64,000 nt of DNA from Woeseiaceae bacterium (GCA_013043165.1 JABDOQ010000082.1:96847-160846); one strand, 5' to 3'. Counted from the first letter of the stretch, positions 48,014-59,325 are shown. Notes: a model not told the origin generated them from the letters alone. Numbers and translations: made by a program.

Positions 48014-49060
48014 TCATTTCGGCTCAGGCAGCTCAAACGCGCCATGGGCCAGGAGCCAGCGCAGGGTTCGTTTTCCGAGAGCGGCCGCCAACGGCCCGTC
48101 AAGGCGGCGACTGGCGCAGAGGGCCGCAATGCACGTGCGTGCGCGGTCATCGAGTGGCCGGCTGACACCGTTCAGATAGAGCGAATAGTCGTCAAATGCG
48201 AGGCGCGCCATGCCGTGCAGGCGCAATTTGTGCAGGACGGACGGTCCCTCGAGCAGCGCTGTTATCTCATCGTCGCCAGGCGCAAGCGGCTGCAGCCACT
48301 CTTTGAGTTCAGTGACAGAGCGGCCGAGTTGGCCGGCGTTCTTTCCTGCACGCCTGAGTGCGGCGGGCGAAAGGTAGCCGGGGCGGACTTCGGCAAGCTG
48401 CAGGTCAGGATCGGCATAGTAAGGCGGTGCGCGCATGCCGATGGAATAGGTCATGCAAGCCCTTGTCGCCGTGCCCCAGTGCGCGACGCCAGGTGGCAGG
48501 TAAAGAACATCACCATGCTGCGTGACATGACTTTCACCGCCCCTGAATTCCTGCAACAGGGCAAGGTCATGACTCGCCCCATGATCCTCGGGAACAGGTG
48601 CCGTTGACGTCCGCCACTCACGAACGCCGATACCCTGGCACAGGAATACATCGTAATTATCGCGGTGTGGACCGACGCCGCCTCCGGGAGCCGCAAAACT
48701 GATCATCAGGTCATCAATGCGCCAGTCGGGAATGAACGGCACCAGCGTCAACAATCGACGCATCGAGGGCAGGTGTTTTTCGACGTCGTGAACGAGCAGC
48801 GACCAGTCGCGTTTGGGCAGCGCCGCGAGGAATTCGACTGCGAACGGCCCGGTCTCGACCCGATATCGGGTCCGTTCGCCTGCGCGATCGGTGAATACTA
48901 TGCGCGATTCGACGTCGTCCAGCGTCGCGAGCCAGGCCAGTTCATTGCGTGTGACTGCGGGCCGCACGGCGTCGACGGCCTGCGGCATGAACAGGGGTTT
49001 CCTCTGCCAGTAACCGGCAAGAAACAAATTGTCCGTCAGGTCCCCGGGAAATTTCAGCAC
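48014..49060 (-). CDS. roxA: Ribosomal oxygenase RoxA (L16 arginine hydroxylase)
   Basis: A 2-oxoglutarate/Fe(II) JmjC-type oxygenase; in E. coli (YcfD) it hydroxylates arginine 81 of ribosomal protein L16. The segment DWRIDDLMISFAAPGGGVGPHRDNYDVFLCQG holds the HxD metal pair, and QHGDVLYLPPGVAHWG holds the third histidine. Length (348) and the C-terminal winged-helix-like part match RoxA. It lies 10 bases downstream of purB. Confidence 0.92.
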   Translation of the reverse strand: MLKFPGDLTDNLFLAGYWQRKPLFMPQAVDAVRPAVTRNELAWLATLDDVESRIVFTDRAGERTRYRVETGPFAVEFLAALPKRDWSLLVHDVEKHLPSMRRLLTLVPFIPDWRIDDLMISFAAPGGGVGPHRDNYDVFLCQGIGVREWRTSTAPVPEDHGASHDLALLQEFRGGESHVTQHGDVLYLPPGVAHWGTATRACMTYSIGMRAPPYYADPDLQLAEVRPGYLSPAALRRAGKNAGQLGRSVTELKEWLQPLAPGDDEITALLEGPSVLHKLRLHGMARLAFDDYSLYLNGVSRPLDDRARTCIAALCASRRLDGPLAAALGKRTLRWLLAHGAFELPEPK

Positions 49061-49070
49061 TGCGCGTTGC

Positions 49071-50531
<1,461 letters not shown>

Positions 50532-50540
50532 TCAATTCCT

Positions 50541-51929
50541 ATGAAAGACAAGGCAATTCGTATCGAAAAGGACAGCATGGGCGAACTTGAGGTCCCCGCT
50601 GATGCCCTCTGGGGTGCGCAAACGCAGCGTGCCGTCAACAACTTCCCGATCAGCGGACTGACGATGCCCCGGCAGTTCATTGCCGCGCTCGGCCTGGTGA
50701 AGTGGGCGGCAGCCGGCGCCAATGCCGAGCTGGGCCTTATCCAGAGCGACATCGCCGTTGCCATCCAGAAAGCGGCACTGCTCGTCTCCGAAGGCGATTA
50801 TGACGCGCATTTTCCGATCGATATTTTCCAGACAGGGTCAGGCACCAGCTCGAACATGAATGCCAACGAGGTCATATCGCACCTGGCGAGCGCAGACCTT
50901 GGCAAGGAGGTGCATCCGAATGACCACGTGAACATGAGCCAGAGCAGTAATGACGTTATCCCGACCTGTGTGCATGTCAGCGCCGCGCTGGCCATTCAGG
51001 AGCAGCTGCTGCCCGCACTGGAACACCTGTCGAAAGCCCTGGAAAACAAGGCCGATGAAACGCGCGACGTCGTCAAGACCGGGCGCACCCACCTTATGGA
51101 TGCGATGCCCGTAACCCTCGGCCAGGAACTCGACGGCTGGCGCTCGCAGATCGATCACGCCAGTGAAAGGCTGGCAGACACGATGAAGCGCCTGACTGCG
51201 CTGGCGCAGGGCGGGACGGCCGTCGGCACGGGCATCAACGCACATCCCAAATTTGGACCGAAAGTCGCTGTCTTGCTCAGTGAACACACCGGCGTGCCGT
51301 TCAAACCGGCGGACAACCTGTTCGAGGCGCTGAGTAGCCAGGATGCCGCGGTCGAGACCTCGGCACAGCTGCGCGTCCTCGCCGTGAGCCTGACCAAGAT
51401 CGCCAATGATCTTCGCTGGATGAATGCCGGGCCCCTTGCCGGCATCGGTGAGATTGCGCTGCCTGCGCTGCAGCCAGGCTCGAGCATCATGCCGGGCAAG
51501 GTCAATCCGGTCATTCCCGAAGCGGTTGCCATGGTCTGTGCGCAGGTGATCGGCAATGACGTGACCATCACGATCGGTGGGCAATCGGGCAACTTCCAGC
51601 TCAACGTCATGCTGCCGGTGGTCGTTTACAACCTGATTCAGAGCATCGAGATCCTGGCGACGGCCAGCGTCTGCCTGGCGGATAAAGCCATCGCCGGATT
51701 CACGGTCAATACCGACAATATCAATCGCGCGCTGGGCCGCAACCCGATACTGGTGACGGCGCTGAACCCGGTTATTGGCTACGAGAAAGGCGCCGCGGTC
51801 GCCAAGAAAGCGTACAAAGAAGGACGGTCCGTGAAGGATGTCGCGCGTGAAATGACGGATCTGACCGACGAGGAACTCGATCGCCTGCTGGATCCGGCGA
51901 GCTTGACCGAGGGTGGTATTAAACATTAG
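50541..51929 (+). CDS. fumC: Fumarate hydratase class II
   Basis: The iron-free, oxygen-stable fumarase of the TCA cycle. The superfamily signature GSSIMPGKVNP is present, with TGSGTSSNMNANEVI, and KTGRTHLMDAMPVTLGQE. The 462-residue length is normal. It is divergent from purB, so the two members of the same fold superfamily lie back to back. The Nudix gene downstream overlaps its end. Confidence 0.96.
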   Translation: MKDKAIRIEKDSMGELEVPADALWGAQTQRAVNNFPISGLTMPRQFIAALGLVKWAAAGANAELGLIQSDIAVAIQKAALLVSEGDYDAHFPIDIFQTGSGTSSNMNANEVISHLASADLGKEVHPNDHVNMSQSSNDVIPTCVHVSAALAIQEQLLPALEHLSKALENKADETRDVVKTGRTHLMDAMPVTLGQELDGWRSQIDHASERLADTMKRLTALAQGGTAVGTGINAHPKFGPKVAVLLSEHTGVPFKPADNLFEALSSQDAAVETSAQLRVLAVSLTKIANDLRWMNAGPLAGIGEIALPALQPGSSIMPGKVNPVIPEAVAMVCAQVIGNDVTITIGGQSGNFQLNVMLPVVVYNLIQSIEILATASVCLADKAIAGFTVNTDNINRALGRNPILVTALNPVIGYEKGAAVAKKAYKEGRSVKDVAREMTDLTDEELDRLLDPASLTEGGIKH

Positions 51930-52572
51930 TGCGCTCCGCAAACCGGGCGCGGTGACGGCGGAGTGGCTGCGCGAGCGTCTCGCGGATACGCGGCTACCCG
52001 AAAACCCGCTGAATGTGACCCTGCCGCCCGGAATCGGGCGATGGCCCGCGGCGCTGCGAGAAAGCCCGGGCACGGCACTCACGCCCGCTGGCGTGCTGAT
52101 CCCCATATTGGAACGCGCCGGCGATCTGTCGGTGTTGCTGACACAGCGCTCGGCCGCACTCAAGCACCACGCCGGACAGATCAGCTTTCCGGGCGGGAGC
52201 ATGGAGGAACAGGATCGGGACGTGGCCATGACGGCCATACGGGAAACGCGGGAGGAGGTGGGCATCGACCCGCAGCATGTCTCCGTGATCGGCTACCTGG
52301 GGCCCATGCCAACGATCACGGGCTACGCCGTAACACCGATCGTGGGGCTGGTCAGCGCGGCCGCGGAGCTGGTAATCGATCGCAGCGAAGTCGAGTTCGC
52401 ATTTGAGGTGCCGCTCGAATTCCTGCTGGATGCGAGAAACGACAAGCGCGTCGAGCGCGAATTTGAGGGCCATTCGGTCGCTATGGTGGAGTTCCACTAC
52501 GAGCAGCGACGTATTTGGGGGGCGACGGCTCACATGGTTCTTTTGCTCAGGCAATACCTTATAAATAAATAA
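51913..52572 (+). CDS. CoA pyrophosphatase-type Nudix hydrolase (NudL-like)
   Basis: A Nudix hydrolase of up to 219 residues. The UPF0035 motif LLTQRSAALKHHAGQISFPGG and the Nudix region ending AIRETREEVGI identify it as a CoA or nucleotide pyrophosphatase of the NudL group. Two GTG starts are possible: 51913, inside the fumC end, or 51952; neither has a clear ribosome site, and the first is given. It precedes mazG by three bases, so two house-cleaning enzymes share one transcript. Confidence 0.87.
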   Translation: MVLNISALRKPGAVTAEWLRERLADTRLPENPLNVTLPPGIGRWPAALRESPGTALTPAGVLIPILERAGDLSVLLTQRSAALKHHAGQISFPGGSMEEQDRDVAMTAIRETREEVGIDPQHVSVIGYLGPMPTITGYAVTPIVGLVSAAAELVIDRSEVEFAFEVPLEFLLDARNDKRVEREFEGHSVAMVEFHYEQRRIWGATAHMVLLLRQYLINK

Positions 52573-52575
52573 TTT

Positions 52576-53355
52576 ATGACTACTATCAATAAATTACTTG
52601 AAGTCATGCAGAAGCTCCGGGATCCCGAAACCGGGTGCCCATGGGACGTCGAGCAGAGTTTTGCAAGCATTGCGCCATACACCGTTGAAGAGGCCTACGA
52701 AGTCGCCGATGCGATCGCGAGGGAGAATTACGAAGACCTCAGGGATGAACTCGGAGATCTGCTTCTCCAGGTTGTCTATCACGCACAAATCGCAGCCGAG
52801 GCCGGCCATTTCGATTTTGACGACGTGGCCGCAGGCATCGCCGAGAAGATGATCCGCCGGCATCCGCATGTGTTTGGCAGTGCAGCGGAGCGCGAGGCGG
52901 GCAAGGTCGACGGGAGCTGGGAGGAAATCAAGGAATTGGAGCGCTCCGGTGGTGACGACGCCAGCGCGCTGGCAGGCATCGCGCGAGCACTGCCGGCCCT
53001 GAAACGGGCACAGAAGCTGGGCAAAAGGGCCGGGCGTGTCGGTTTTGACTGGCCCGACCGCCAGGGCGTGCATCACAAGATCCAGGAAGAGCTTGTTGAG
53101 CTGGAGGAAGCGGCCGGGACACGCGATGTGGCCCGCATCGAAGAAGAGTTTGGCGACATGTTATTCGCCGTGGTCAACCTGGCCCGTCACCTGGACGTAG
53201 ACCCCGAAAAGGCGCTCAGCGGCGCAAACAGCAAGTTCGAGCGCCGGTTTCGCGACATGGAGGCTGTCATCGCCGAAAACGGCAAACGGATCAAGGACTT
53301 CTCGCTGGAGACTCTGGACCAGGAATGGCGTGCCGCGAAAAAGCGCGTCGGCTAG
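52576..53355 (+). CDS. mazG: Nucleoside triphosphate pyrophosphohydrolase MazG
   Basis: MazG hydrolyses NTPs to NMP and pyrophosphate and, in E. coli, dampens ppGpp-linked responses. The 259-residue protein has two MazG domains: the first with GCPWDVEQSFASIAPYTVEEAYEVADAI and DELGDLLLQVVYHAQIA, the second with KIQEELVELEEA and EEFGDMLFAVVNLARHL. The start ATG at 52576 directly follows the Nudix gene. Confidence 0.96.
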   Translation: MTTINKLLEVMQKLRDPETGCPWDVEQSFASIAPYTVEEAYEVADAIARENYEDLRDELGDLLLQVVYHAQIAAEAGHFDFDDVAAGIAEKMIRRHPHVFGSAAEREAGKVDGSWEEIKELERSGGDDASALAGIARALPALKRAQKLGKRAGRVGFDWPDRQGVHHKIQEELVELEEAAGTRDVARIEEEFGDMLFAVVNLARHLDVDPEKALSGANSKFERRFRDMEAVIAENGKRIKDFSLETLDQEWRAAKKRVG

Positions 53356-53489
53356 CCCGCGAAGCGTTCATAAACCGTTCACAAATCTCAAGTTTTTCCT
53401 GTTTCCTGTTCAGGAACAGTTCATTGCCTGCGGCTTAATCTTGTCCACAGGCTGGCGGATGCCGGCTGTTTGGGACAAGGAGCAGGACT

Positions 53490-54053
53490 ATGAACACTCG
53501 AATCACAGCTTTGACCGCCGCCGTATTGTTCATCGGCACAACGACTGTCGCTTTGGCAGATCACAGCTACCGCGTGGCACGCGATGACCGGGCCATGTAC
53601 GACTACGCCAAAGTGATTTCCTCGCAGCCCATCGTCAACTACGTGACCGTAAAAACCCCGGTTCGCGAGTGTTGGGAAGAAATGCAGTACTACACGGTTG
53701 ATCGCCGCGCTCGCAGCAGCGGCGGCGCGACGCTCGTCGGCGCGCTGATCGGCGGCGTAATCGGTCACCAGTTCGGCAGTGGCCGTGGCAACGATGCGGC
53801 CACAGTCGCGGGCACGCTGATCGGTGCCGCTGTTGGCAGTGACGCAAATCGTCAGCGCTACGACGGGCATGATGTTGAGCGCATTGCACGCCCGGTCGAG
53901 CGTTGTGAGACGCGCTACCAGGCGCGCCAGGAAAAGCGTATCGACGGCTACCGGGTGACCTACCGTTATAACGGCCAGAAATACATGACCGAGATGCCGT
54001 ACGACCCCGGCCGAAAGATACGTGTGCGTGTCGACGTAAGGCCGGCTGGCTAG
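53490..54053 (+). CDS. Glycine-zipper 2TM-type envelope protein
   Basis: A 187-residue exported protein with signal peptide (MNTRITALTAAVLFIGTTTVALA). The centre carries a glycine-zipper segment (GATLVGALIGGVIGHQFGSG and TVAGTLIGAAVGSDAN), which inserts in or lies against membranes in the SlyB/PcpB-type family. Flanks contain cysteine in VRECWEEMQYYTV and RPVERCETRYQ, which may form a disulfide. Unknown function; it lies upstream of the PepSY protein and the two-component pair and may be a stress-related envelope gene. Confidence 0.75.
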   Translation: MNTRITALTAAVLFIGTTTVALADHSYRVARDDRAMYDYAKVISSQPIVNYVTVKTPVRECWEEMQYYTVDRRARSSGGATLVGALIGGVIGHQFGSGRGNDAATVAGTLIGAAVGSDANRQRYDGHDVERIARPVERCETRYQARQEKRIDGYRVTYRYNGQKYMTEMPYDPGRKIRVRVDVRPAG

Positions 54054-54067
54054 ATCCGAGGTACGAT

Positions 54068-54424
54068 GTGACGCGTTTCATTGCAATCAAACCGCCGTCG
54101 TACGACACTTGGCGCATGCGGTTGGTTTTGACATTTTTGCTACTGGCCGGGTTGGTTTTTTTGCCGACCCGGTCAGACGCGTTCGATATCGAACAGACCC
54201 TGAAAGCACAGCATGTGCAGTACCAGGGAGAGCAGTCCTACAGCACGGCGCAGCAGGGCGGCATGTCGCTGGCGCAGGCGATCGAGTCGGTTCGCAGAAA
54301 GACCAACGGCCGCGTTGTCAGCGCCGAGACCAAGATCCAGGGCGGCCGCGAAGTGCATTACATCAAGGTTCTCACCAGGGACGGCAAGGTCAAGACTCAC
54401 AGAGTCAATGGCCGAAGCCGCTAA
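54068..54424 (+). CDS. Small PepSY-like periplasmic protein
   Basis: A protein of up to 118 residues with a hydrophobic export signal (MRLVLTFLLLAGLVFLPTRSDA) and a PepSY-type domain: MSLAQAIESVRRKTNGRVVSAETKIQGGREVHYIKVLTRDGKVKTHRV. The GTG at 54068 has GAGG at a good distance, while ATG at 54116 gives a shorter, cleaner signal peptide but no ribosome site. PepSY proteins often precede PhoPQ-like pairs, as here, and may inhibit proteases or act as sensor ligands; that role is inferred. Confidence 0.72.
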   Translation: MTRFIAIKPPSYDTWRMRLVLTFLLLAGLVFLPTRSDAFDIEQTLKAQHVQYQGEQSYSTAQQGGMSLAQAIESVRRKTNGRVVSAETKIQGGREVHYIKVLTRDGKVKTHRVNGRSR

Positions 54425-54446
54425 CCCGGCTTCAGGAACCGCGAAC

Positions 54447-55133
54447 ATGCGACTGCTGGTAATAGAAGACGACGCGACCTTGCTCGAATCCCTGGTGCGC
54501 AAACTCGGCGAATCCGGCTTCGCGGTAGAGCAGGCGGCCGACGGCAAGGAAGGACTGTACTTCGCGCTCGAGTACCCTGTTGACCTCGCAATAATCGATT
54601 TGGGACTTCCTGAAGTATCCGGCCTGGAGATTATTCGCCAGGTACGTGAGCAGGGTAAGAGCTACCCGATTTTGATCCTCACGGCGCGCGATCGCTGGGA
54701 AGACAAGGTCGATGGCCTTAGCGCCGGTGCCGACGACTATGTCGTCAAGCCATTCCACTTCGAGGAAGTCAGCGCGCGCGTAAACGCGCTCTTGCGGCGC
54801 AGCGGCGGCTGGGCTTCGTCGGTATTGACCGCGGGCCCGGTATCCCTGGACATGTCGCGCCAGGAGCTCACGGTCAACGAGGACACGATCGACCTGACGA
54901 GTTTCGAGTACAAGATTATCGAATACCTAATGGTTCGTGCCGGCCAGGTTATTTCCAAAGCCGAGTTGACGGATCGACTCTACGACCAGGACTTCGAACG
55001 GGACAGCAACGTGATCGAAGTGTTCATCGGTCGTTTGCGCAAAAAAATGGATCCGGAAAACTCCATCAAGCCCATTGAAACGCTACGGGGTCGCGGCTAC
55101 CGCTTCGCGCTGGAGCGAAATCAGTCAGGCTGA
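54447..55133 (+). CDS. OmpR-family response regulator (PhoP-like)
   Basis: A 228-residue DNA-binding response regulator. The start is the ATG at 54447 (MRLLVIEDDATLLESL); the track extends upstream into another frame's gene. The phosphoacceptor is Asp51 in AIIDLGLPEVSG, with the acidic pair at 8-9 and Lys101 in DDYVVKPF. The C-terminal winged helix has SFEYKIIEYLMVRAGQVISKAEL and ETLRGRGYRF. It lies 8 bases before its sensor kinase. The signal and targets are unknown. Confidence 0.94.
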   Translation: MRLLVIEDDATLLESLVRKLGESGFAVEQAADGKEGLYFALEYPVDLAIIDLGLPEVSGLEIIRQVREQGKSYPILILTARDRWEDKVDGLSAGADDYVVKPFHFEEVSARVNALLRRSGGWASSVLTAGPVSLDMSRQELTVNEDTIDLTSFEYKIIEYLMVRAGQVISKAELTDRLYDQDFERDSNVIEVFIGRLRKKMDPENSIKPIETLRGRGYRFALERNQSG

Positions 55134-55141
55134 CGCAGTTC

Positions 55142-56524
55142 ATGCGTTCTCTCAGCAGCCGATTGCTGGTATCCGTCAGTGTACTGTTGCTGCTTTTCTT
55201 TGGCGCAACCATCGCTGTGCTGGATACCGCATTCAGCGAAGCCGGTGAACAGGCGCGCCGCGATATTCTCGATGGGCACCTCGTTGCCCTGTTGGCCGCC
55301 GCGGAGCCCGATGACGCCGGCAAATTGATGTTGCCCCAGCGTTTGCGCGAGCCCCGATTCGAGAACATCGGTTCCGGTCTGTACGCGGAATTGCTGGACG
55401 CCGACAGCACGGTGTTGTGGCGATCGCGCTCAGCACTTGGCCTCGAAATCCCGAGTGGCGTTGCCCCTGAACTCGGGAATCATCTGTTCGCCAGGGAAAG
55501 CCTTGAAGATGGCACACCGTTGCTGACCCTGAGCCTGGCCGTCGAGTGGGAGTTTGATGACGGTACCCTGCAGTCTTACGTCTTCAAAGTTGCCGAAAGT
55601 CTCGATTCGTTCAACGCGCAGGTTGCCGGCTTCAGGCGCCAGCTGTTCGGTTGGTTTGCGGCCGTCGCACTGACCATGTTGCTGGCGTTTTCAATGTTGT
55701 TGCGAGGGCTGCTCAAACCGCTGCGCAAGATCGAAACGGAGATTACTGAAATTGAAGAGGGCAAACGCGTTGCGCTCTCGGGCAAGTTTCCAACCGAGCT
55801 GACAGGCGTTGCACGAAACATGAACCTGTTGATCGACAGCGAACGCGCGCGATCGGATCGCTACCGGTATACGCTCGATAATCTGGCGCACAGTTTGAAA
55901 ACACCGTTGGCGGCGATGCGCTCGTTGGTCAACGATCGTCAGAACGAAGGGTTTGGCGGTCGGTTCAACGAACAGATCGATCGCATGGATGAAATTGTCC
56001 GCTACCAGTTACGTAAACCCGCGGCCTCGGTTGCCGATAACCTGGTCCTCAAACCGATCAACGTGGAAAGCGAAGTAACGCGCCTGGTCGACGGGCTTCG
56101 CAAGGTCTATCACGACAAGAAACCTGACTTCGACGTGCGCGTCGCACGCGGCATGCAGTTTCGGGGCGACACGGGGGACTTTCTGGAGCTTGCCGGTAAC
56201 CTTCTCGACAACGCGTGCAAGTGGTGTGAGAAAAGTGTGCGCATCAGCATCGTGCCGTCAGTGGGTGCGCGGGCGATCGCGAGTGGCATGGTGCTGACCG
56301 TGGCGGATGATGGGCCGGGGATACCGCAGGATGCAGCCGATGCGCTGCTGGAACGCGGCATGCGTCTCGACGAATCTACGCCCGGTCATGGCATTGGTCT
56401 GGCCGTCGTAAGAGACATTGCCCGCTCCTACGGCGGGCGACTGTCAATCAGGCGCAGTTCCGATCTGGGCGGCGCGGAGATTACGGTCTCGATACCGCCT
56501 GTTGCCAGTTCGCGGCCAGAGTAG
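55142..56524 (+). CDS. Membrane sensor histidine kinase (PhoQ-like)
   Basis: The partner of the upstream regulator, 460 residues. Two membrane helices (about 8-28 and 168-190) enclose a periplasmic sensing domain of about 135 residues, then a HAMP-like linker. His250 lies in the H-box LDNLAHSLKTPLAAMRSL, and the ATPase domain shows ELAGNLLDNACKW, ADDGPGIP and GHGIGLAVVRDIARSYGG. The H-box form HSLKTPL is that of PhoQ-like kinases. The periplasmic domain does not show an obvious acidic magnesium patch, so ligand is unknown. Confidence 0.92.
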   Translation: MRSLSSRLLVSVSVLLLLFFGATIAVLDTAFSEAGEQARRDILDGHLVALLAAAEPDDAGKLMLPQRLREPRFENIGSGLYAELLDADSTVLWRSRSALGLEIPSGVAPELGNHLFARESLEDGTPLLTLSLAVEWEFDDGTLQSYVFKVAESLDSFNAQVAGFRRQLFGWFAAVALTMLLAFSMLLRGLLKPLRKIETEITEIEEGKRVALSGKFPTELTGVARNMNLLIDSERARSDRYRYTLDNLAHSLKTPLAAMRSLVNDRQNEGFGGRFNEQIDRMDEIVRYQLRKPAASVADNLVLKPINVESEVTRLVDGLRKVYHDKKPDFDVRVARGMQFRGDTGDFLELAGNLLDNACKWCEKSVRISIVPSVGARAIASGMVLTVADDGPGIPQDAADALLERGMRLDESTPGHGIGLAVVRDIARSYGGRLSIRRSSDLGGAEITVSIPPVASSRPE

Positions 56525-56530
56525 TCCGTC

Positions 56531-57304
56531 TTAACCGCGCTTGTCGGCGGCGGATCTCGTCAGTTTTACGAGCGGCTCGATGAGTTCCAGCGGCAGCGGG
56601 AACACGATCGTATTGGAGCGCTCGTTCGCGATTTCCTTCAGCGTCTGCAGGTAGCGCAGCTGCAGTGCCTGCTCTTCCTTCGCGAGCATGCGCGCTGCTT
56701 CGGCAAGCATTTCGGCGGCCTGTTTTTCCGCCTCGGCGTTAATGATCTTGGCGCGTCGGGCTCGCTCCGCTTCGGCCTGCTGTGCAATTGCTCGAATCAT
56801 GCTTTCATCGAGATCGACATGCTTGATTTCGACATTCGCGACCTTGATGCCCCAATTGTCGGTGCGTGCGTCGAGCAGATTCTGAATATCCGCATTGAGT
56901 TTTTCACGTTCCGCGAGCATGTCATCGAGTTCGTGTTGACCGAGGACCGAACGCAGTGTTGTCTGTGATAGCTGACTGGTTGCTTCAAATACATTGGCGA
57001 CACGAATGATCGCTTTCTCCGGATCGACAATGCGAAAGTAGATGACCGCGTTCACTTTGACCGAGACGTTGTCTCTCGAGATGACGTCCTGTGTCGGCAC
57101 ATCGAGAACAATTACTCGCAGGTCGACCTTGACCATTTTCTGGATGCCCGGGATGAGGATGATCAATCCCGGCCCTTTGACTTTTTGAAAACGCCCGAGC
57201 AGGAAAATGACGCCGCGCTCATACTCCTTGAGGATCTTGATCGTGTTATACAGCACCACGATAATTGCGGCACCGATAATGGCGAACAGTGGAAGTTGTG
57301 GCAT
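56531..57304 (-). CDS. Slipin / stomatin-like SPFH protein
   Basis: A membrane-scaffold protein of 257 residues with an N-terminal membrane-insertion helix ([22 protein letters not shown]) and an SPFH domain ([52 protein letters not shown]). A helical region with [25 protein letters not shown] follows. It lies 13 bases downstream of nfeD on the same strand, the standard slipin-NfeD pairing thought to organise membrane microdomains. Confidence 0.93.
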   Translation of the reverse strand: MPQLPLFAIIGAAIIVVLYNTIKILKEYERGVIFLLGRFQKVKGPGLIILIPGIQKMVKVDLRVIVLDVPTQDVISRDNVSVKVNAVIYFRIVDPEKAIIRVANVFEATSQLSQTTLRSVLGQHELDDMLAEREKLNADIQNLLDARTDNWGIKVANVEIKHVDLDESMIRAIAQQAEAERARRAKIINAEAEKQAAEMLAEAARMLAKEEQALQLRYLQTLKEIANERSNTIVFPLPLELIEPLVKLTRSAADKRG

Positions 57305-57317
57305 TGGAGACTCCTTC

Positions 57318-58724
57318 TCAGGTTTGTAGCTGGGCGTCGTTAGACGTGCTGGAAGCGACGGGCTCTATATCAAGGATCAGGCCGTCCATCGCGCGGACGA
57401 CGACTTCCTGGTCCTTCGAAATGGGTACTTTCGATCTCGCATGCCAGGATTCGCCCTCGAGCCAGACCATCCCGTCGCCGGAAAAGTCCTGCATCGCTGT
57501 CGCGACGCCGCCAACAATCGAATCTCTGCCCGACACCGCGCCACGGCGGCGGAGCTTCACCAGGTAGCTCAGCATCCAGATGATCAGTAGCGCAAATACG
57601 AGGGCAAGACCAAAGACAAAAGTCAGGGATATACCAAAACCGGGGATGCCGCTGTCAAACATCATAATGGTGCCAAAGACAAACGCAGCGATGCCGCCGA
57701 TGCCCAATGCGCCGAAACTCGGGGCGTAGGCTTCCGCAACCATCAACGCTATGCCGAGGAAAATCAGCGCCAGGCCTGCATAGTTAACGGGCAGCACCTG
57801 TAGCGCGTAGGCCGCCAGCAGCAGGCAGATAACGCCGACAACGCCCGGTACAATCGCCCCCGGATTCCATCCTTCATACATCAGTCCGTAGACACCGATC
57901 AAGCCGAGCAACAGCACGATTTCGGGGTTGGAAATAATGCCAAGCAGCTTGATACGCCAGTTGGCTTCGTATGGCTGAACCTCTGCATCCTTGGTTGCGA
58001 GCACCCTGGTTTCGCCGGCTATCTCGACCTCGTGGCCATCCAGAAGCTGCAGCAGCTCATCGCGGTCCGCAGCGATGAACTCGATGACATTTTGTTCCAA
58101 AGCCTCCGCCGCCGTCAGGGTTGCGGCTTCGGTGACGGCTTTTTCAGCCCAGTCGGCGTTGCGTCCATGGCGTTCGGCGAGACTGCGAATATACGAAACC
58201 GCATCGTTCATCACTTTGCGGTCCATCGCGCTGCCGGACGGCTGCGCCGGCGTGTCGGTGTCCGTATCGTCATCGCCATCATCGGCGGGTGGCGCCGTCT
58301 CCTGGCCTCCCAGCGAAACCGGCGTTGCGGCGCCAAGGTGCGAGGTTGGCGTCATTGCCGCGACGTGGCTGGCCAGCAGGATATAGGTGCCTGCGCTGTC
58401 GGCTCTTGCGCCGGCCGGAGTGACGTAGGTGACCACGGGCACCGACGAGGCGAGGATTTTCTGCACCATGTCCCGCATCGGTTTCATCAGGCCGCCGGGT
58501 GTGTCCATGTTGATAATAACGAGCTCAGCGCCGATTTCTTCGGCATGTTCGATGCCGCTGACGAGGTACTCTGAGGTTGCAACACCGATGCCGTCCTTGA
58601 CCTCGAGTTCGACAACCTGGGCGGCAGCTGAGGCTGAAAAACTGGCCCCGAACATGACAAGGATCAGCGCAAAAAGTTCCGGCAGTGCAGGCCACCGGTG
58701 ACCGGGCAAGGGTAACGTTTTCAT
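57318..58724 (-). CDS. NfeD-type membrane serine protease
   Basis: A long NfeD protein of about 468 residues. The ATG encoding [20 protein letters not shown] (58724) is chosen because a signal peptide follows; the track start adds 49 unlike residues. Domain order is an N-terminal ClpP-like periplasmic protease with the nucleophile in [20 protein letters not shown] and a lysine in [17 protein letters not shown], an acidic insert ([18 protein letters not shown]), four to five membrane helices and a C-terminal OB-fold domain. Partner of the slipin downstream; such proteases cleave the slipin C-terminus in archaea. Confidence 0.92.
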   Translation of the reverse strand: MKTLPLPGHRWPALPELFALILVMFGASFSASAAAQVVELEVKDGIGVATSEYLVSGIEHAEEIGAELVIINMDTPGGLMKPMRDMVQKILASSVPVVTYVTPAGARADSAGTYILLASHVAAMTPTSHLGAATPVSLGGQETAPPADDGDDDTDTDTPAQPSGSAMDRKVMNDAVSYIRSLAERHGRNADWAEKAVTEAATLTAAEALEQNVIEFIAADRDELLQLLDGHEVEIAGETRVLATKDAEVQPYEANWRIKLLGIISNPEIVLLLGLIGVYGLMYEGWNPGAIVPGVVGVICLLLAAYALQVLPVNYAGLALIFLGIALMVAEAYAPSFGALGIGGIAAFVFGTIMMFDSGIPGFGISLTFVFGLALVFALLIIWMLSYLVKLRRRGAVSGRDSIVGGVATAMQDFSGDGMVWLEGESWHARSKVPISKDQEVVVRAMDGLILDIEPVASSTSNDAQLQT

Positions 58725-58830
58725 CCCCTGATAATACCAGTCTGGCGACGATTGTCGCGCCTTATCGGCCTTTCGATTCATGCCGGCAGCTGGCATGCTG
58801 ACGGCCTCCTTCGTTTCCACGGCGTGCGCG

Positions 58831-59325
58831 ATGTTTATTCGATTCATAACCACCGGCGGGACCATCGACAAAATCTACTTTGACGACCTCAGCCAGTTCG
58901 AGGTCGGGGAATCGCAGGTGCAGCATATCCTGGCCGAGGGGCGTATCGAATTTGATTTTGAGGTTGAGGCGTTGATGCACAAGGACAGTCTCGACATCAA
59001 CGATGCCGATCGTGCCAGGCTGCGCGACTTCATCGAGCAGGACCACGCGAAGCTGTTCGTTATTACACACGGCACGGATACGTTGCCGGAGACCGCCGAG
59101 GCGTTGGCGGACTTGCAGAACAAGACGATCGTCCTGACGGGTGCCCTGACGCCGGCGCGTTTCAAGACGACTGATGCGGTTTTCAATGTAGGCATGGCGG
59201 TGGCAGCCGTGCAGGTCGCCGCGCCAGGCGTTTATATCGCGATGAGCGGCCAGGTCTTCGAAGCGGGCACCGTACGCAAAAACCGCGCTGAGAATCGCTT
59301 TGAGAGACTACCGCAGGAGCGGTGA
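58831..59325 (+). CDS. Asparaginase N-terminal-domain protein
   Basis: A 164-residue protein equal to the N-terminal half of L-asparaginases. The catalytic threonines are present in FITTGGTIDK and the second in THGTDTLPETAEAL, but the C-terminal domain of full asparaginases (about 330 residues) is absent. Such short asparaginase-domain proteins are widespread and have unknown substrate. The ATG at 58831 gives MFIRFITTGGT; the track start adds 17 residues antisense to the nfeD leader. Confidence 0.85.
   Translation: MFIRFITTGGTIDKIYFDDLSQFEVGESQVQHILAEGRIEFDFEVEALMHKDSLDINDADRARLRDFIEQDHAKLFVITHGTDTLPETAEALADLQNKTIVLTGALTPARFKTTDAVFNVGMAVAAVQVAAPGVYIAMSGQVFEAGTVRKNRAENRFERLPQER

Noticed and set aside
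47206-48607. Several plus-strand ORFs (for example 47723-48607) across the nudJ-roxA region
   Set aside because: The minus-strand genes in this region are supported by Nudix and JmjC motifs; the plus-strand frames are shadows.
50838-52265. 475-residue minus-strand ORF across fumC and the NudL-like gene
   Set aside because: Both plus-strand genes carry complete family motifs; the antisense product shows none and is rich in Arg, His and Gly as expected from a shadow frame.
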